Shown piece by piece: positions 33,408-45,067 of a stretch of 64,000 nucleotides of DNA. Under the pieces are notes generated by a model. It was not told the DNA's origin. It ran no database searches and saw only the letters and a program-made list of their open reading frames with translations. This DNA is from Copromyces sp. CBS 386.78 (taxonomy: Eukaryota; Ascomycota; Sordariomycetes; Sordariales; Sordariaceae). The first letter of the stretch is position 1; the number at the start of each line of letters is the position of its first letter. The position numbers and the translations under genes were made by a program. The stretch spans positions 118,726 through 182,725 of the forward strand of contig MU839170.1 in NCBI GenBank assembly GCA_030685235.1, written 5' to 3'.

Positions 33408-35297
33408 ATGACCCCTCTGGCAAGCGGTCGTAGGCTTAAACGTCTCCTTCTCTTAGTTGTCTTCTTCCTTGTCTTTGGCTACCTTTCCTATCCCTCATTA
33501 TCTCGGTCTCGGGGATGGCAAGAAGCAAAACCAGAAGATGAATATGTACAAACAAGTTTCAACTGGGCAAGTCGGCCCATGAAATACCCGATACCCGAAT
33601 CCTCACTTATACCGCTTCCGGAAGGCCGTCCCCGGGAGCTGCCGCGGATACAACATGCTTTTACCAAGGACGAACTCGACAAGGCGCATAACGAGACACA
33701 GTTTCAACGAAGGGATGCCGTCAGGAAGGCCGCCCAGAAATCATGGAAGGCTTACCGAGCTTTCGCCTGGCGACGTGACGAGCTGACTCCGGAGTCGCTG
33801 ACTGGGAAAAATACCTTTGCCGGATGGGGTGCTACCTTGGTGGACTCGCTCGACACTCTCTGGATCATGGGGTTGAGGAAGGAATTCGATGAAGCGGTGC
33901 GCGCGGTGGGAGCCATCGACTGGAACAAGGCATCATCTTCGCACTGTAGCTTGTTCGAGACGAACATCAGATATCTCGGCGGCCTGCTCTCAGCTTATGA
34001 CTTGAGTGGCCAGGAGATCCTTCTCATTAAAGCGGTAGAGCTAGGCGACATGCTCTTCGCAGGCTTCGATACTCGCAACCACCTGCCTGCCAACTCGTAC
34101 AACTTCAAGAAGGCTAAGGCTGGCGAGCTGACAGCCTCTTCGCGCCAATCTCTTGCGGTCCTCGGCTCCATGTCTATGGAATTCACCCGTCTCTCCCAGT
34201 TAACTGGCGACCCCAAGTATTACACCGTCGTGGAGCAACTGAAAAGAGGGCTTGAAAAGACTCAAGACCAAACAAACCTCCCCGGTCTCTGGCCAAAGTA
34301 CATCGACCTGATAGAAGGGACCCGTCCCACCTCCGACACTCTCTTCACTCTCGGCGCCCAAGCCGATTCCGCCTACGAATACCTCTCCAAGACCTACCTC
34401 CTCCTCGGCGGCCTCGACCCTTCCTACGAAACGATGCACATCAAAGCCATGGACGCCGCCGTCAAGCACCTCCTCTTCCGTCCCATGCTCCCTTCTGGAG
34501 ACGACGACGCCTTCGACGCTGGGTCTCCTCTTCCAGACATCTTGTTCTCCGGCAACGCTGTGTCCACCCATCGCGACAAATCTGACCTCCAGCCGCGCGT
34601 CCAACACCTCGGTTGTTTCGCCGGCGGCATGTTTGCGCTGGGCGGGAAGCTTTTCGACAGGCCTGACCACGTGCAAATTGGCGAGCAGTTAGCCCGGGGA
34701 TGCGCGTGGGCGTACGAAGCCTTTTCCACCGGCATCATGCCCGAGCTTTCCGAGCTTGTTCCGTGTGAGAGAACAGAAAAAGATGGCGACCGTCTCGAGC
34801 AGTGTCCCTGGAACGAAACTAAATACCGCCTTAATAAAAAGAAAGCCGCCGCCTCGCTCACCACCCACTTCACCTCAGAAAAGACCGACATCAACGGCGA
34901 CCGCAAAAAGCCCCTCCCCCTCCCAAAACCCTTCGCTAAAATATCCGATCCTCGCTACATGCTGCGCCCGGAAGCTATCGAGTCCCTCTTCATCCTCTAC
35001 CGCATAACCGGCAAAAAGGACCTCTTGGACATGGCCTGGCGCATGTTTTCGGCAATTACCAAGGCCACAGAAACCAAGTTTGCGTTTTCAGCGATCGAGT
35101 ATGTGCACACCGCGAATCCCGGGCAGCCAACCCAGAAAATGGATTCGATGGAGAGTTTTTGGTTGGCGGAGACATTGAAGTATTTCTATCTGATTTTTAG
35201 TCCTGAGGATGGGGAGATCAGTTTGGATGAGTGGGTGTTTAATACTGAGGCTCATCCTTTTAGGAGGCCCAGGGTTGAGGTGGATGTGAGAGGTTGA
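33408..35297 (+). CDS. Class I alpha-1,2-mannosidase (glycoside hydrolase family 47)
   Basis: Calcium-dependent enzyme of the ER or Golgi lumen that trims alpha-1,2-linked mannose from N-glycans. The open frame runs further upstream but the first ATG is 33408, which gives 629 residues and a type II membrane anchor: a basic head (GRRLKR) then LLLLVVFFLVFGYLSY at about residues 12-28. Family blocks are all present in order: SWKAYRAFAWRRDELTP, GWGATLVDSLDTLWIMGL, SLFETNIRYLGGLLSAYDLS, HLGCFAGGMFALGGK, YMLRPEAIESLFILYRITG and DSMESFWLAETLKYFYLIF, which carry the catalytic acidic residues. There are no introns. Compared with yeast Mns1 it has an insertion of charged residues around KKAAASLTTHFTSEKTD. 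Fungi carry several GH47 paralogues and I cannot say which one this is. Confidence 0.96.
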   Translation: MTPLASGRRLKRLLLLVVFFLVFGYLSYPSLSRSRGWQEAKPEDEYVQTSFNWASRPMKYPIPESSLIPLPEGRPRELPRIQHAFTKDELDKAHNETQFQRRDAVRKAAQKSWKAYRAFAWRRDELTPESLTGKNTFAGWGATLVDSLDTLWIMGLRKEFDEAVRAVGAIDWNKASSSHCSLFETNIRYLGGLLSAYDLSGQEILLIKAVELGDMLFAGFDTRNHLPANSYNFKKAKAGELTASSRQSLAVLGSMSMEFTRLSQLTGDPKYYTVVEQLKRGLEKTQDQTNLPGLWPKYIDLIEGTRPTSDTLFTLGAQADSAYEYLSKTYLLLGGLDPSYETMHIKAMDAAVKHLLFRPMLPSGDDDAFDAGSPLPDILFSGNAVSTHRDKSDLQPRVQHLGCFAGGMFALGGKLFDRPDHVQIGEQLARGCAWAYEAFSTGIMPELSELVPCERTEKDGDRLEQCPWNETKYRLNKKKAAASLTTHFTSEKTDINGDRKKPLPLPKPFAKISDPRYMLRPEAIESLFILYRITGKKDLLDMAWRMFSAITKATETKFAFSAIEYVHTANPGQPTQKMDSMESFWLAETLKYFYLIFSPEDGEISLDEWVFNTEAHPFRRPRVEVDVRG

Positions 35298-36294
35298 AGA
35301 GACGTTGAAGAGAGGTTCAAGACAGGCAGGGTTTGTCCTGGAGGACCTGTAATTTCCAACTTTATTTGTCTTTTCGCTCTCCAGATTTGGTTTCATCTTT
35401 AGAGTTTGTTGGCATGGGAATTCCGTTGGTGGGCGAGGTTGTTGTAGATGATCCTCTTTTTGGTTGGGCATATAGATGCATATAAAACGTGGAGGGCATT
35501 ATACAGGCGCAAACATGGAGGGAAAGGTGTACATAATCATCGCTGTCATTTAACGGTAGCATATTCGGATGGGGATATGAAAAGAATAAAAGGGGAACTT
35601 GAAAGATCGTAAAGCGTGTACCTACCTTGTGCTGAAAGAGATTTGTTCAATTGGTTTCCTTTTCTTACACAGCGTTTGCTCTACCACCCACCAGACAACT
35701 CAACCAACCACATGACATGACCTAATATCCGCCTCCTTTTGATACTATACAGATAGATATGCGTGGTTCCCTCCTGCCCTGCCTTCCGTCCCATTTCGTG
35801 AACCAACCCCGTTGATAGAAATCATAACGCCATTGCAAATCAACCGTACAGTTATTCCTCGACCAGCCAAGAGCAGCTGGCCAAGTAAACAAACCCCTGA
35901 CTGCCCCTGTCCTGACACGTGAAATCCTACATGCACCTTCCTCTCCTCGTCGCCCGTTCAGATGGGAGCCGTATCTCACAACAGCCAACGGAAAATGTCT
36001 GTGGACTTGCCAGAAAGCGGCAAAGTGATTGTGGTCGGAAAGCCGCGGACACGGGATCTTGATCGGGTGTAAATTCAACGCAAAAGCCTCAAAGCCTTGC
36101 GGCCACCAATTCAGCTCGGACAGCCGAATCCTGAATTGTTTCCCCCCGTTGACCTGACAGGTCGTACACCACGGCACCGGAACTTCCCTCTGATCTTCGT
36201 TTCTTTCCCTTTCAGCCCCCCCAAAAACGCTGCTCTCATCAAAATCCCGCCTCTTGGCCCCCCACCCCCTCTCTCTCTTCTGCCCATCCCTTCT
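35298..36294. other. Convergent intergenic region (mannosidase / CMC1-like)
   Basis: The 3' ends of two facing genes. I see no gene; the open frame at 35722-36177 on the minus strand lacks recognisable sequence and reaches into the 3' flank of the CMC1-like gene. Confidence 0.5.
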
Positions 36295-37069
36295 TCACGT
36301 ATGCAAATCCCGATCAATCCCATCCCTCTCCAGCCTCGCCTGTTCCAGAATCCTACTCTTCTTTTCGTTGTTGGCAGCATCCCTCAGCCGATTATTCCCC
36401 ACATACCCGCCAACTCTCTCCTTCTGGTTCATCTTCTCCAGCTCCTTACGGGCCTCCTCGCGGTCCTTCTCGGGCAAGCCCCACCACTCGCGCAAAAAGG
36501 CCTCCTGCTCGGCCTTCCGGCGCGCCTTGCGCTCGCGCTCCCGGACGCGCTCCATGCGTAGCGCGAACCACTCCTCGCGCGCGGCGTCCTGCTCCGCCTG
36601 GTTGGCGTGCAACTTCATGCAGCTGTTCATGACCCGGTGGGGCTCGCGGCAGGCGAAGGGGACGGAGAAGGTGCGGCCTAGGGCGCATTCGGCGAAGGCT
36701 GTGAGGATTTGTGGTTAGTTATGGAGTGTTAGAGAGGAGGAGGACGGGTGGGTAAGAGGGTGAAGAGCTTGTTGTTGACGACCAGCTACCAGCTACCGCC
36801 GCCAGTGGCTGGGAGAGAAGAAAGGGAAGGGGTAACATGGCAATAGAGACACAAAGCCCAAAAGAACAAAACTAACCCTTAATCTCCTCAGTACATTGTT
36901 TCCTGACTCTGGCGTAAAAGATGTCTCGGACTTGGGCCTCCTGTGACGCCGAGAGAGGCAGAGGGTTCCTCGAGGGCATCGGCAAGTGCTCTACGTTCTT
37001 GTTTGTTGTGCCATTGCTGCCACTGCTGTCGGCGCTTCCGAATATTGTTGATGGGGTATCGCCGCCCAT
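36295..37069 (-). CDS. CMC1: Cmc1-like twin CX9C protein (cytochrome c oxidase assembly)
   Basis: Twin CX9C proteins of the mitochondrial intermembrane space; Cmc1 handles copper delivery and Cox1 stability during cytochrome oxidase assembly. Two exons, 37069-36877 and 36698-36295, separated by a 178-bp intron (GTTAGT donor, CACAG acceptor), encode 198 residues. The intron lies inside the first cysteine motif: CTEEIK is spliced to AFAEC, restoring C-X9-C, and CREPHRVMNSC provides the second. The flanking LSASQEAQVRDIFY and ALGRTFSVPFACR are typical of the Cmc1 family. There is no targeting presequence, as expected for a Mia40 substrate. It is longer than yeast Cmc1 (about 110 residues) because of a 50-residue disordered N-terminus and a highly charged C-terminal helix (RMERVRERERKARRKAEQEA). 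Cmc2 or another family member is possible. Confidence 0.88.
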
Positions 37070-37777
37070 GGTGATTGTTTAAGTGACGGGAAGTGGTGAT
37101 CGTCGTCGTCGTCGTCGTCGAGGGTGGAGGAAGAGGAAGATTCGGGACCGATTTCGATCGCGAGTTGTTCCGGGTCAATTGGCTTGCGGGGCCAGGGCTT
37201 CGAAGGGACAACTATGGGCTCTTCTTCCGAGGCGAAGGCTGTAAGTTGAGTTGGATACGGCTACGGATCGTGTGGTAAAAAGATTGCTGTCAGGTGCAGC
37301 TTTGTGATGCTGCTGTTTACGAGCCGTCAATATGATGGAGGACCTGCGGAGTACGAACTACAAAGTACCTTTCTAAGCTTCGGGACCTGGACCCCACCAG
37401 GTACCTGCAAATGGTGCCATGCCAAGCCATCCAGTACAGCGAAATCCGCCCACTCCGCCGGTGCACCGTGCTACATTGCTGTACTTCACGGAGTCCACTC
37501 TTTGTTTACTCTAGTAAAAGAGAGCTTCAGTTACATTGAGACTCTTTTATGTTCAAGCATTGGGGATACAGACAAGACTTTTTATTTTCTCCGCTTCAAA
37601 GGACGATGAGTAGTATAGACGGACAGCTTTTTGGATACGCTTGATCTTTACACAGGCCAAGCGAACAACATGTTCGGGAAGACACCACCACGGCATATAC
37701 AGACGCCACACATGAACGAGAATGACCTTTCAGCCCTTCTTGTCCTCAGTCTCATCACCGTCATGAGCCTTTGGCTT
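37070..37777. other. Intergenic region upstream of the CMC1-like gene
   Basis: The promoter of the minus-strand CMC1-like gene and the 3' end of the FN3 gene should lie here. A GTC/GTG trinucleotide patch sits at about 37099-37125. No gene is supported. Confidence 0.5.
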
Positions 37778-40700
37778 CTACACCTCTGGCTTCAAGACTT
37801 GAGACCTCTCCCTCTCCAGCTCCACACTCTCCCTTTCCTTCTTTCCCTTCTTGCCAAAGTTGAGCCAGCTTACGCCAGGTGTCTTATTCTCCTTTACAGA
37901 CTTGTCCTTGACATTGCTGGCCGATGCCGACGGGCCGACGTTAGGACTACTGGTGACACATTCATAACTGCGAGCCAAGAATGCCGGGCTAAGGGTATTT
38001 TCGCCAAGGTCTTCGAGGTTATCCATGCTCGACCGATCGCCGATCGAAACGCCTCTATCCGAAGCACTAGCCGTACTACCGGGTCCCTTCTTAAAGAGGC
38101 CACCACCCGAGCGACCCGCAAGGCTGAACTTGCCCGAGCTCCCCTTACGGAACAGCTTCCGGACAACGTTGTCCTCCTTGAAGCTGCCTGCCAGGCCCGT
38201 GCTAAGGGCCTCCGAGGGAGTATTGGAGAAGGAGTAGTCGAGGGGAAGAGAATCGTGAGATTCGGTCATGGAGACAGACGTCCGCGTAGGCTCCAGCAGC
38301 ATCCCATCGCGAGACTTGCGAGACTCCGTAGGAGATTCCAGCAACATCTCTATCGAGGCGACAATCGGAGTCTCGTGGCTCGGGGATGCCGCACCTGAAT
38401 CCTTGTTCTTAGCAGTCTTGTCCTTAGCAGTCTTGTCCTTAGCAGTCTTGTCCTTTCCTTTGTCCTTAGCCTTCTTCGACCCATCCTTCTCCTTCTCCTT
38501 TTTAAACAGTGACCCTATACTGAAGGCTGGTGCGTTGGGGTTCAAACGTCCAATGGCTGCTTTGTCTTTGTCCTTAGACGTATGTTGCGGCGGAGGCCTG
38601 CCAATAACACCGACCTCATGAACATTAGGCAGTGGACCCTCGTCAAGAATTTCGTCATCGGCAGAGGCCAACGTCGTTTTCAGCGCAGACGGCGACCCAT
38701 GAAGGGACGGCCGACGAGATGGGTTTCTGGACCACGGTGCCTCTTGGGGCCAGATTCGGCTGGTTTTGACAAGCCCTGCTCCATCGGAAGCGAGCGGCGG
38801 GCCCCAAATCGACCCGGATTCCGTCGAAGGTCGTGGGAAGTCGTTCGACGCAATACTAGCAGGTCGAGGACTGCTAGGATCACGTTCACCAAAGATCCCA
38901 GCTGATGGCCTCGAAGAGCTCGCGAAAGGGTTGAAGCTGCGTGTCGAAAACATGCGCGAAGCGGGGGCTGGGCCTTCAAGTAGCTCGGGAGTAGCCGAGT
39001 GTCGGTTGAATACGTTCCATGTGCCGGACAGGCTAATACGTCGACTTTTGGCCAACGCGTCGTTCTCGTCCGTCTGACGAGGGAAGGACTGGCTCTGCCC
39101 CCCCTTGAGGCTCCCAAGCATTGGTCCCTCGGTCTCCATAACCTTTGCAGCCCTGGTCCTCGGGAAAGAGAAGAGGCTGCCTATCTTGCGCTCGGAACCC
39201 ACTGCAGTACTGGGCGACCCTATGCCGGTTATTGCATTCAATGACCGGGTATCGGGCTGATCGGTAAGTGTGGGGAAGGCCAGGTTCGAAGACGACCCAT
39301 GCGGGCTACCAAGCAAGCTGGGAGATTCCCCTGAAGATGTAGGCGATTGCGGCTCGTTGTCCGGAGAGTTGCCCGACTGCTGAAGGTAGTAGTTATCAGG
39401 TGCGTATCTGACTGTCGGGTTCGGCTCGTCATCGTCCAAGTCGTCCAGAATATTCGAAGGAAGCAAAGCCGTAGCGGATGGGCTGAGAGGAGCAGAGGTG
39501 GCCCTGGAGTTTTCGTCGTGACGCTGCATGTCCGCCGAAAGGCCCATCATGAATGGTCCTGGGGCAAACCCTGGGGGTACGTTTGCCGATCTCGCGCTGG
39601 CATAGCCGCTATTAACAGGTATAGCCGGATCAAGCTGTGAATATCCTGGTAACGGAGACGGCACCGAAACATTGGCAAGTGAGCTAGTCGTTCTGCTTCG
39701 TCTTTTGGTCTGGCCAAGCGCTCCGGCGCTCTCAAATTCCAGGCCCGGAGTGTTTGCCTGACTGTAAAGACCGAAAGTGGTGGGAGGGATTTGCTGTATC
39801 TGCATCGCCAGGGAGCGAATATGATCGTCAAGTCGCCGAGTAGTCCTACTCTCAAAACTCATCGTCTCCTGAAGGTCCCTATGGCGCCTATGCCAGTTCC
39901 TCCTGAGCTCAGCTTCTTTCTCGCGCCATTCTGCATCTTCTTCACCACCGGGCAGCTTCTTGCGCTCTTCCTCTAGAGCCCGAACTTGCTCCCTGAGCTC
40001 TTTCAGCTCCGCTTCCAAACCAACGCAGCACTCCTGAAGCTCGCTGGTGGCGCCACGCAGTTGCTCCGCCTCTTGATCATGATTTTCCTGTAGTTGTTTG
40101 GTTTCTTGTTCGAACCCCTCCCTCTCCTTGCGCATATCCTCTATGTCCTCTTCCCATTTAGCGATATCGTCGTGAAACTTGGCGTGTTCGTTTTGCTTTT
40201 CTTTATAAGCCTTCTCCTTCTGAGCTTTCCGGGAGAGGGCATTACGCATCACCCGGTCAGTAAGGTTGACATCTCTCCTCAGCTTTTCAGTCTGCTCCTC
40301 CTTTTTCTTCTGCTCTCTCCTCTTCTCCTGCTTTTCAGCCTCTAACTCGTTCAACAGGCGTTTGATGTCATCGTCCTCCTTGGTGATCAGTTGTGTCACC
40401 TCTTCTGTCTCTTTCCTGATACTCTCGAAGCGTTGTGTCAACTCTGGCAGCGTCTGTGTAGAATCCTCCGCAGCTTCTTCCCGTGCCAGAGACTGATCGA
40501 GGCTGGTTGTCGAAGGCGAGTGACGTCTGGTAACTGTGTTGCGGCGAGGCCCAGCGGCAGCAACAGAAAGGCCATCCCGGGCCGAGGGGGCGACACCCTC
40601 CAGAGCTGTTGCTGTCTCCAATGCAGGAACGGGAGGTCGTGAAGATGCATTCTCGTCCAACGGTTCGGATTGTTTCGTGCGGTTGGGTTCTTCGATCGTA

Positions 40701-41537
40701 AAGCTGGAGGGCAGCCGGGCATTACCAAGTTGAGGTCGTCCGTCTTGAGCGAAGGTGCGCAAGCGTACAACCCGACTGCCGGCCTGGAAGTTGTTGGATC
40801 CAACGGCAATGACGCGGACGTTGTAGAAGTGATCTGGCTTAAGGCCACTGACTACTATTGCTGGATCTTGGTTTGCCGGAACATCCCCAACTGTAGAATC
40901 ATGTTAGGTTTTTTGCCTTTTGTGTGGCGGACTGGTTGCCACCGAGTTCCAAGGAGTTTGTTCCAGACGCCTACTCACCAACTACCCCATTGACTTGAAT
41001 GAGAAACTTCTGGACAGAGCGATTGGGCGGTGCGCGTGTCCAGTTGACTGTCGCGGAGTTGGGCTTAATACCAGCGAGCGAAACCTCGGGAGGATCTGGC
41101 ACGTCTACGCCGAGGATGCTTATCAGTTCGGGAACTGGTTTCCATAGCGTCTGCCATGCCCGCTGCACCAACCTGTAAGCGCATGCGCACGCAGTTAGCT
41201 CACGGCCTGAACCGAATCGAACGAGACGACGACATGATGGGATTACAGATGCGGGCCCAACCTACCAAAAGACAGCTCCACCCGTCAGCAACATGCTGGC
41301 ATGCCTGAAAGCCCAAAGATCGATGCGAGCCGTCGTGATGGTGTTGAGGGCGGAAGCGTACAAAGACGTCACGAGCACGCGCACACGGTCCGGAGCAACG
41401 GCCCAGCAAGACGCAAAGAGACTACAGGCTGCCACCAAGTTGAGAGCCGTGTTCTTCGACTCCGTGAACCACCAAGCGATGACGGCCGAGGAGATGAGAA
41501 CCGTGGTCACCAGCGATGGCCATGAGGTCCATAACAT
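37778..41537 (-). CDS. Membrane-anchored fibronectin type III / coiled-coil protein
   Basis: Large protein of unknown function, 1,192 residues in three exons: 41537-41266, 41172-40979 and 40890-37778, with introns of 93 and 88 bp; phases agree at both junctions. The N-terminal 90 residues hold two or three hydrophobic segments (LVTTVLISSAVIAWWF, LVAACSLFASCWAVA), then a fibronectin type III domain at about residues 112-200 (PPEVSLAGIKPNSATVNWTR; IVVSGLKPDHFYNVRVIAVG). A long coiled coil spans about residues 300-500 (EEVTQLITKEDDDIKRLLNE, QLRGATSELQECCVGLEAEL). The rest is Ser/Pro-rich disordered sequence with a TAKDK tandem repeat, basic patches and a basic-acidic end. The FN3 domain next to the membrane and the long helical rod suggest a cortical or organelle scaffold; that is inference. 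The upstream exon with membrane segments is placed by splice sites and frame, not by homology. Confidence 0.82.
38404..38460 (-). repeat. TAKDK tandem repeat in the FN3 gene
   Basis: A 15-bp unit (GTCTTGTCCTTAGCA on the plus strand) is repeated three to four times, coding for TAKDK repeats on the minus strand. The reading frame is kept because the unit is a multiple of three; copy number could vary between strains. Confidence 0.85.
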
Positions 41538-44500
41538 AGCGCTGCGATCAGTGCGAACAGGCCAGCTTGATGTTGATGTTCCGAAGAGTCAGGCCGAGGT
41601 AGGTAGGTACCAAAGTCTCGAGCGAGGATGCAAAGCCCGGGGGGGCGCGACGACGTCGGCGACGGTAGAAACTCGAATCGGATCGGTGGTGGAGAGAATA
41701 GAGGCTATTCGGTTTTCGTTGTGGTTCGCGACGGACCCAATTCCGGCCAAGGAAAAGAAAAATAACACCAAAAAGGGGGCTTAAGGACAGGCAAGAAGAT
41801 ACTCGTGTATCTTTTGTTGTACAAAGAAGAGAAAATAAAGATGTGTACTGAGAAGACTTCCACAGACTCCCTCCTATCATCCGTCGACTGCGTTATGGCC
41901 GGGAGTACCTAGCGTGCAAAAGAAGAAGTGAAGTGGAATGTGTTCAAGCTGGAAAATGGAGGCCCACGACAGCGGCGGGAAAATCAATGTTATGGCACTC
42001 TGGGCCAGGTGGTTGCGAGTTGTCAAGACGGGCTCTTGATGGAGCCTGGGACGTTGCATACAGAGTGGAAACCAAACTGAAGAGAAGGTGGAGGTGTCCC
42101 GACGTAACACCCTCGTCCCCTGTATGTCTGTTAGTGTTCTGCAACAAATACCGGGCTTATTCTTAACATAACGGCACCTAGACTCATGACTGGTGCATCA
42201 GCCCATGCGGTGCACTCTTGACTTCAATCTCAAATATCAGACCAACTCCAGACCATCGCAACATTTCTGTTAGTATTTGCCTCCTCGCTCCTTCACAACT
42301 GGACACATGTTATCTCGGCCTCCAGGATCTCCGCAACCGGAAGTCATGGAAGATCATGTTTGCGAGGATGCGCCCATCTCAACCCCGCTTGCCGCCTGCT
42401 AATCCTCCCCGCTGTTCTTCCCCAGCTTGCCCAGTCGAACTGGTCAAACAACCTAAGCGGGCGAGAAGAAATCACCCAAATCCTCGCAGAAGATGATGTG
42501 CACGGCAATTCTCTTTTCGGTTTAGTACTTACTAAATTTCACTCTGTTGCAAAGAGGCCCGTTTCATCAATGCTCGTTCTCGTGTTACAGTATTGAAAAC
42601 AAGTCCTTGAAAGCTGAGTTATCAACTGTGGAAGAGCTATCATTCAAGGGTCTCTGTGTGGAGGTCAAGACCCTCTCTTTGATGCCACGAGGAAACCCCG
42701 CCTTGCCGTTCTCTCTTCGGGTTGTGTTAGTTGCAACAATGGAATCTGGATCAGGGAGTGAAACCAGGACATTCAGCGGAAGGGGTCTTTGTTCATTGTT
42801 TGCAAAGGCTCAGGTGATATCCCGGAAGCTCCCATACTGGGTGGAAGAAAGTAGCGGTAGGTCTCGTCCTGAGCAAGAACTGCTTACCATGTGACCATTT
42901 TCGGAACTTTAGGCTTTCGACCTAGGTATGCTTGTACGATGTTGCACAAACATAAAGGTATCATCGTGCTCTCCAATGCAAAGAGAGTCAGTCTGCTGGT
43001 AGTTGACTCTTCTCACCACGTACTCCCGAGATAGGTCTCCTACTGGTCCCGTCTTTGGGCCGGGCGGCGAACTTTCACAAGACTGAAACACCAAGTTGCT
43101 GCCTCTGGAGAATCCCGGGATCAACCCATCTGCCTACCTGATTCTCTTCGAGAAGCCAATGTCAGCTGAAGGTTAATAGGTGAACTACTCACTTTATATA
43201 CGTAACAGTCTGCCTCTAGCTGGAAGGCAACAGTAAAGCATCGCCAAACATTTTTTCTTGGGGATAAAGCTCAACTCATCAAACCCATCTGCTACGCCTC
43301 GGGTTTCCCAACAAATCCCACTTACACGGCACCAGACAACGCATTCAGGCTGGGATTGCCATCTGTGACCCCATTCGGTACTGGACAGCTGGGGTAAGGC
43401 TCTGCTTTGTGTGCGGGACGAAGCACAAATAGGCCCTGAATGGGCCGTGGCTTTCCCCAAAAGCCTCGCACTTTTGTAGATAGTGTATGTGATATTGCCT
43501 CGCCCTTTGTGTGCAGTTTGGTGTCACCAGGTGTAAGCCGCTGGAAACATGGTAAACACAATATCCGGTGGGCATTTCGAGGGTCGACAATCACATCAAC
43601 CGCAAAATACTTTCTACCTTTGAGTCGACAGCTGGAATACTCAACGAGATGAGACTGCTGTTGCACCTCTACAGCCGCTTGTTAACGGCTCTCTGGATAC
43701 ATGTATGACATCAGTCAAGACGCAAGAGAGACTGGCAGGTTGAGAGAAGACAAAAAGTTCCATTTCCAGACTCGCGGTGTCCAGTGTCACCGCAGTCAGC
43801 AGGACATCAGGGGAACTTGAAGGGTACCTGGTAGTCCAGCACCAAACAACCCCCGTGACCAGCCTTGTCCGCTAATAACGCCAATTTGTGTGGCTGGATT
43901 GGCCGGCCGTGTTAGTCGCTGCAGACCGCCGAGGTACCTGGCCAGTAAATGATATGGATTGCGGTCTCACAGGGGATCGTCCAGAGACTTGCACCAAGTC
44001 GGCAAAGTGCGCGTGGGTTGATGTGGGTTGCAGGCGTTGATGATGGGGAACGGCCGGTGCAAGTGCGGTTTTGTGCCTGTCTGCTGCCCTGACGAGAGGC
44101 CGAAGTCGAACTCATCAAACAGACGGGATTGGATTGTTGAGAAGGAACTTGAAGCCGTCCTCGTGATTCTGGAAGGTTGGGCGTTGGGGGGTGATCCTTT
44201 GCTCTTTCCGCCTCACCGGGTATGGGTATGCACACGACAACGAAAGAAGGAGGGAATAATGTTGCCGGTTTTCTTCGGTCCTTCCGTTGGATCGCGATCC
44301 GTTTGCCATACAAATGGAAAAAAGAATTTTGCAACACGAGTTTTTTGTTATGCAGGTTTTGCAATTCAGAAGCATATGATTCTGGAGAAAAGAAATCGAC
44401 GGAAAAAAAGGGCCCCTTACATGCCCCTTTTGGACTTTTTCGGACGGCGCTTGACCGTACTGCGTATAATCCCACACTGCAGCCACCACAGGCCTTTTGG

Positions 44501-45067
44501 CGATACCCACTCAGGACCACTCCCCAAGCACACCAAGCACCCAGCATCCCACTTGGGTTGCTACCTCCCTTGTCTTTCACTGCTTGAACCGCGGCAGACC
44601 TTCCGTCATCACAGATCCGCATTCCTTGAGGTGGGCGGTCCCCAACACGGAGCATTCCTCAATCCTTAGGTTTTCTCCGTCCTCACAGCACCACGAGACG
44701 GGAATTGAACGAGTCGAAGACCACTCACGCCCACCACGTTGAGTAACCATAGCATTCAAGACGACAGCAATTGAAAGGCCGGGTGGTCAGAGCCTAATAT
44801 CTTCCCTACGCACATCGGGCGTTCATCCGGCCTTCCCGACCGCCCAACACACTAGAGAACCCCTACCGGTCGCCTACTACAAGACGAGAATCGAGATTGC
44901 GGTCGACATTACATAAAAAGTTCCAGACCGCATACAGCCTTGACATTTGACTGCCCCCCAATATACATACCGACTACCGACATATCAACAAATACCCCCT
45001 CCTCCCCCCTTTGACGATCAAGAGGGAGACACATTTTCGACGACAGAACGAGTTGCAATTGCCTACC
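41538..45067. other. 3.5-kb intergenic region between the FN3 gene and lipin
   Basis: Divergent genes on either side. Several open frames on both strands reach 100-250 codons but have no domain, odd composition and overlap each other. The last 170 bp before the lipin ATG are C-rich and look like a leader. No gene is supported. Confidence 0.5.

Noticed and set aside
43912..44655. 247-codon minus-strand frame in the FN3-lipin gap
   Set aside because: No domain, erratic composition and several overlapping frames of similar length on the other strand.
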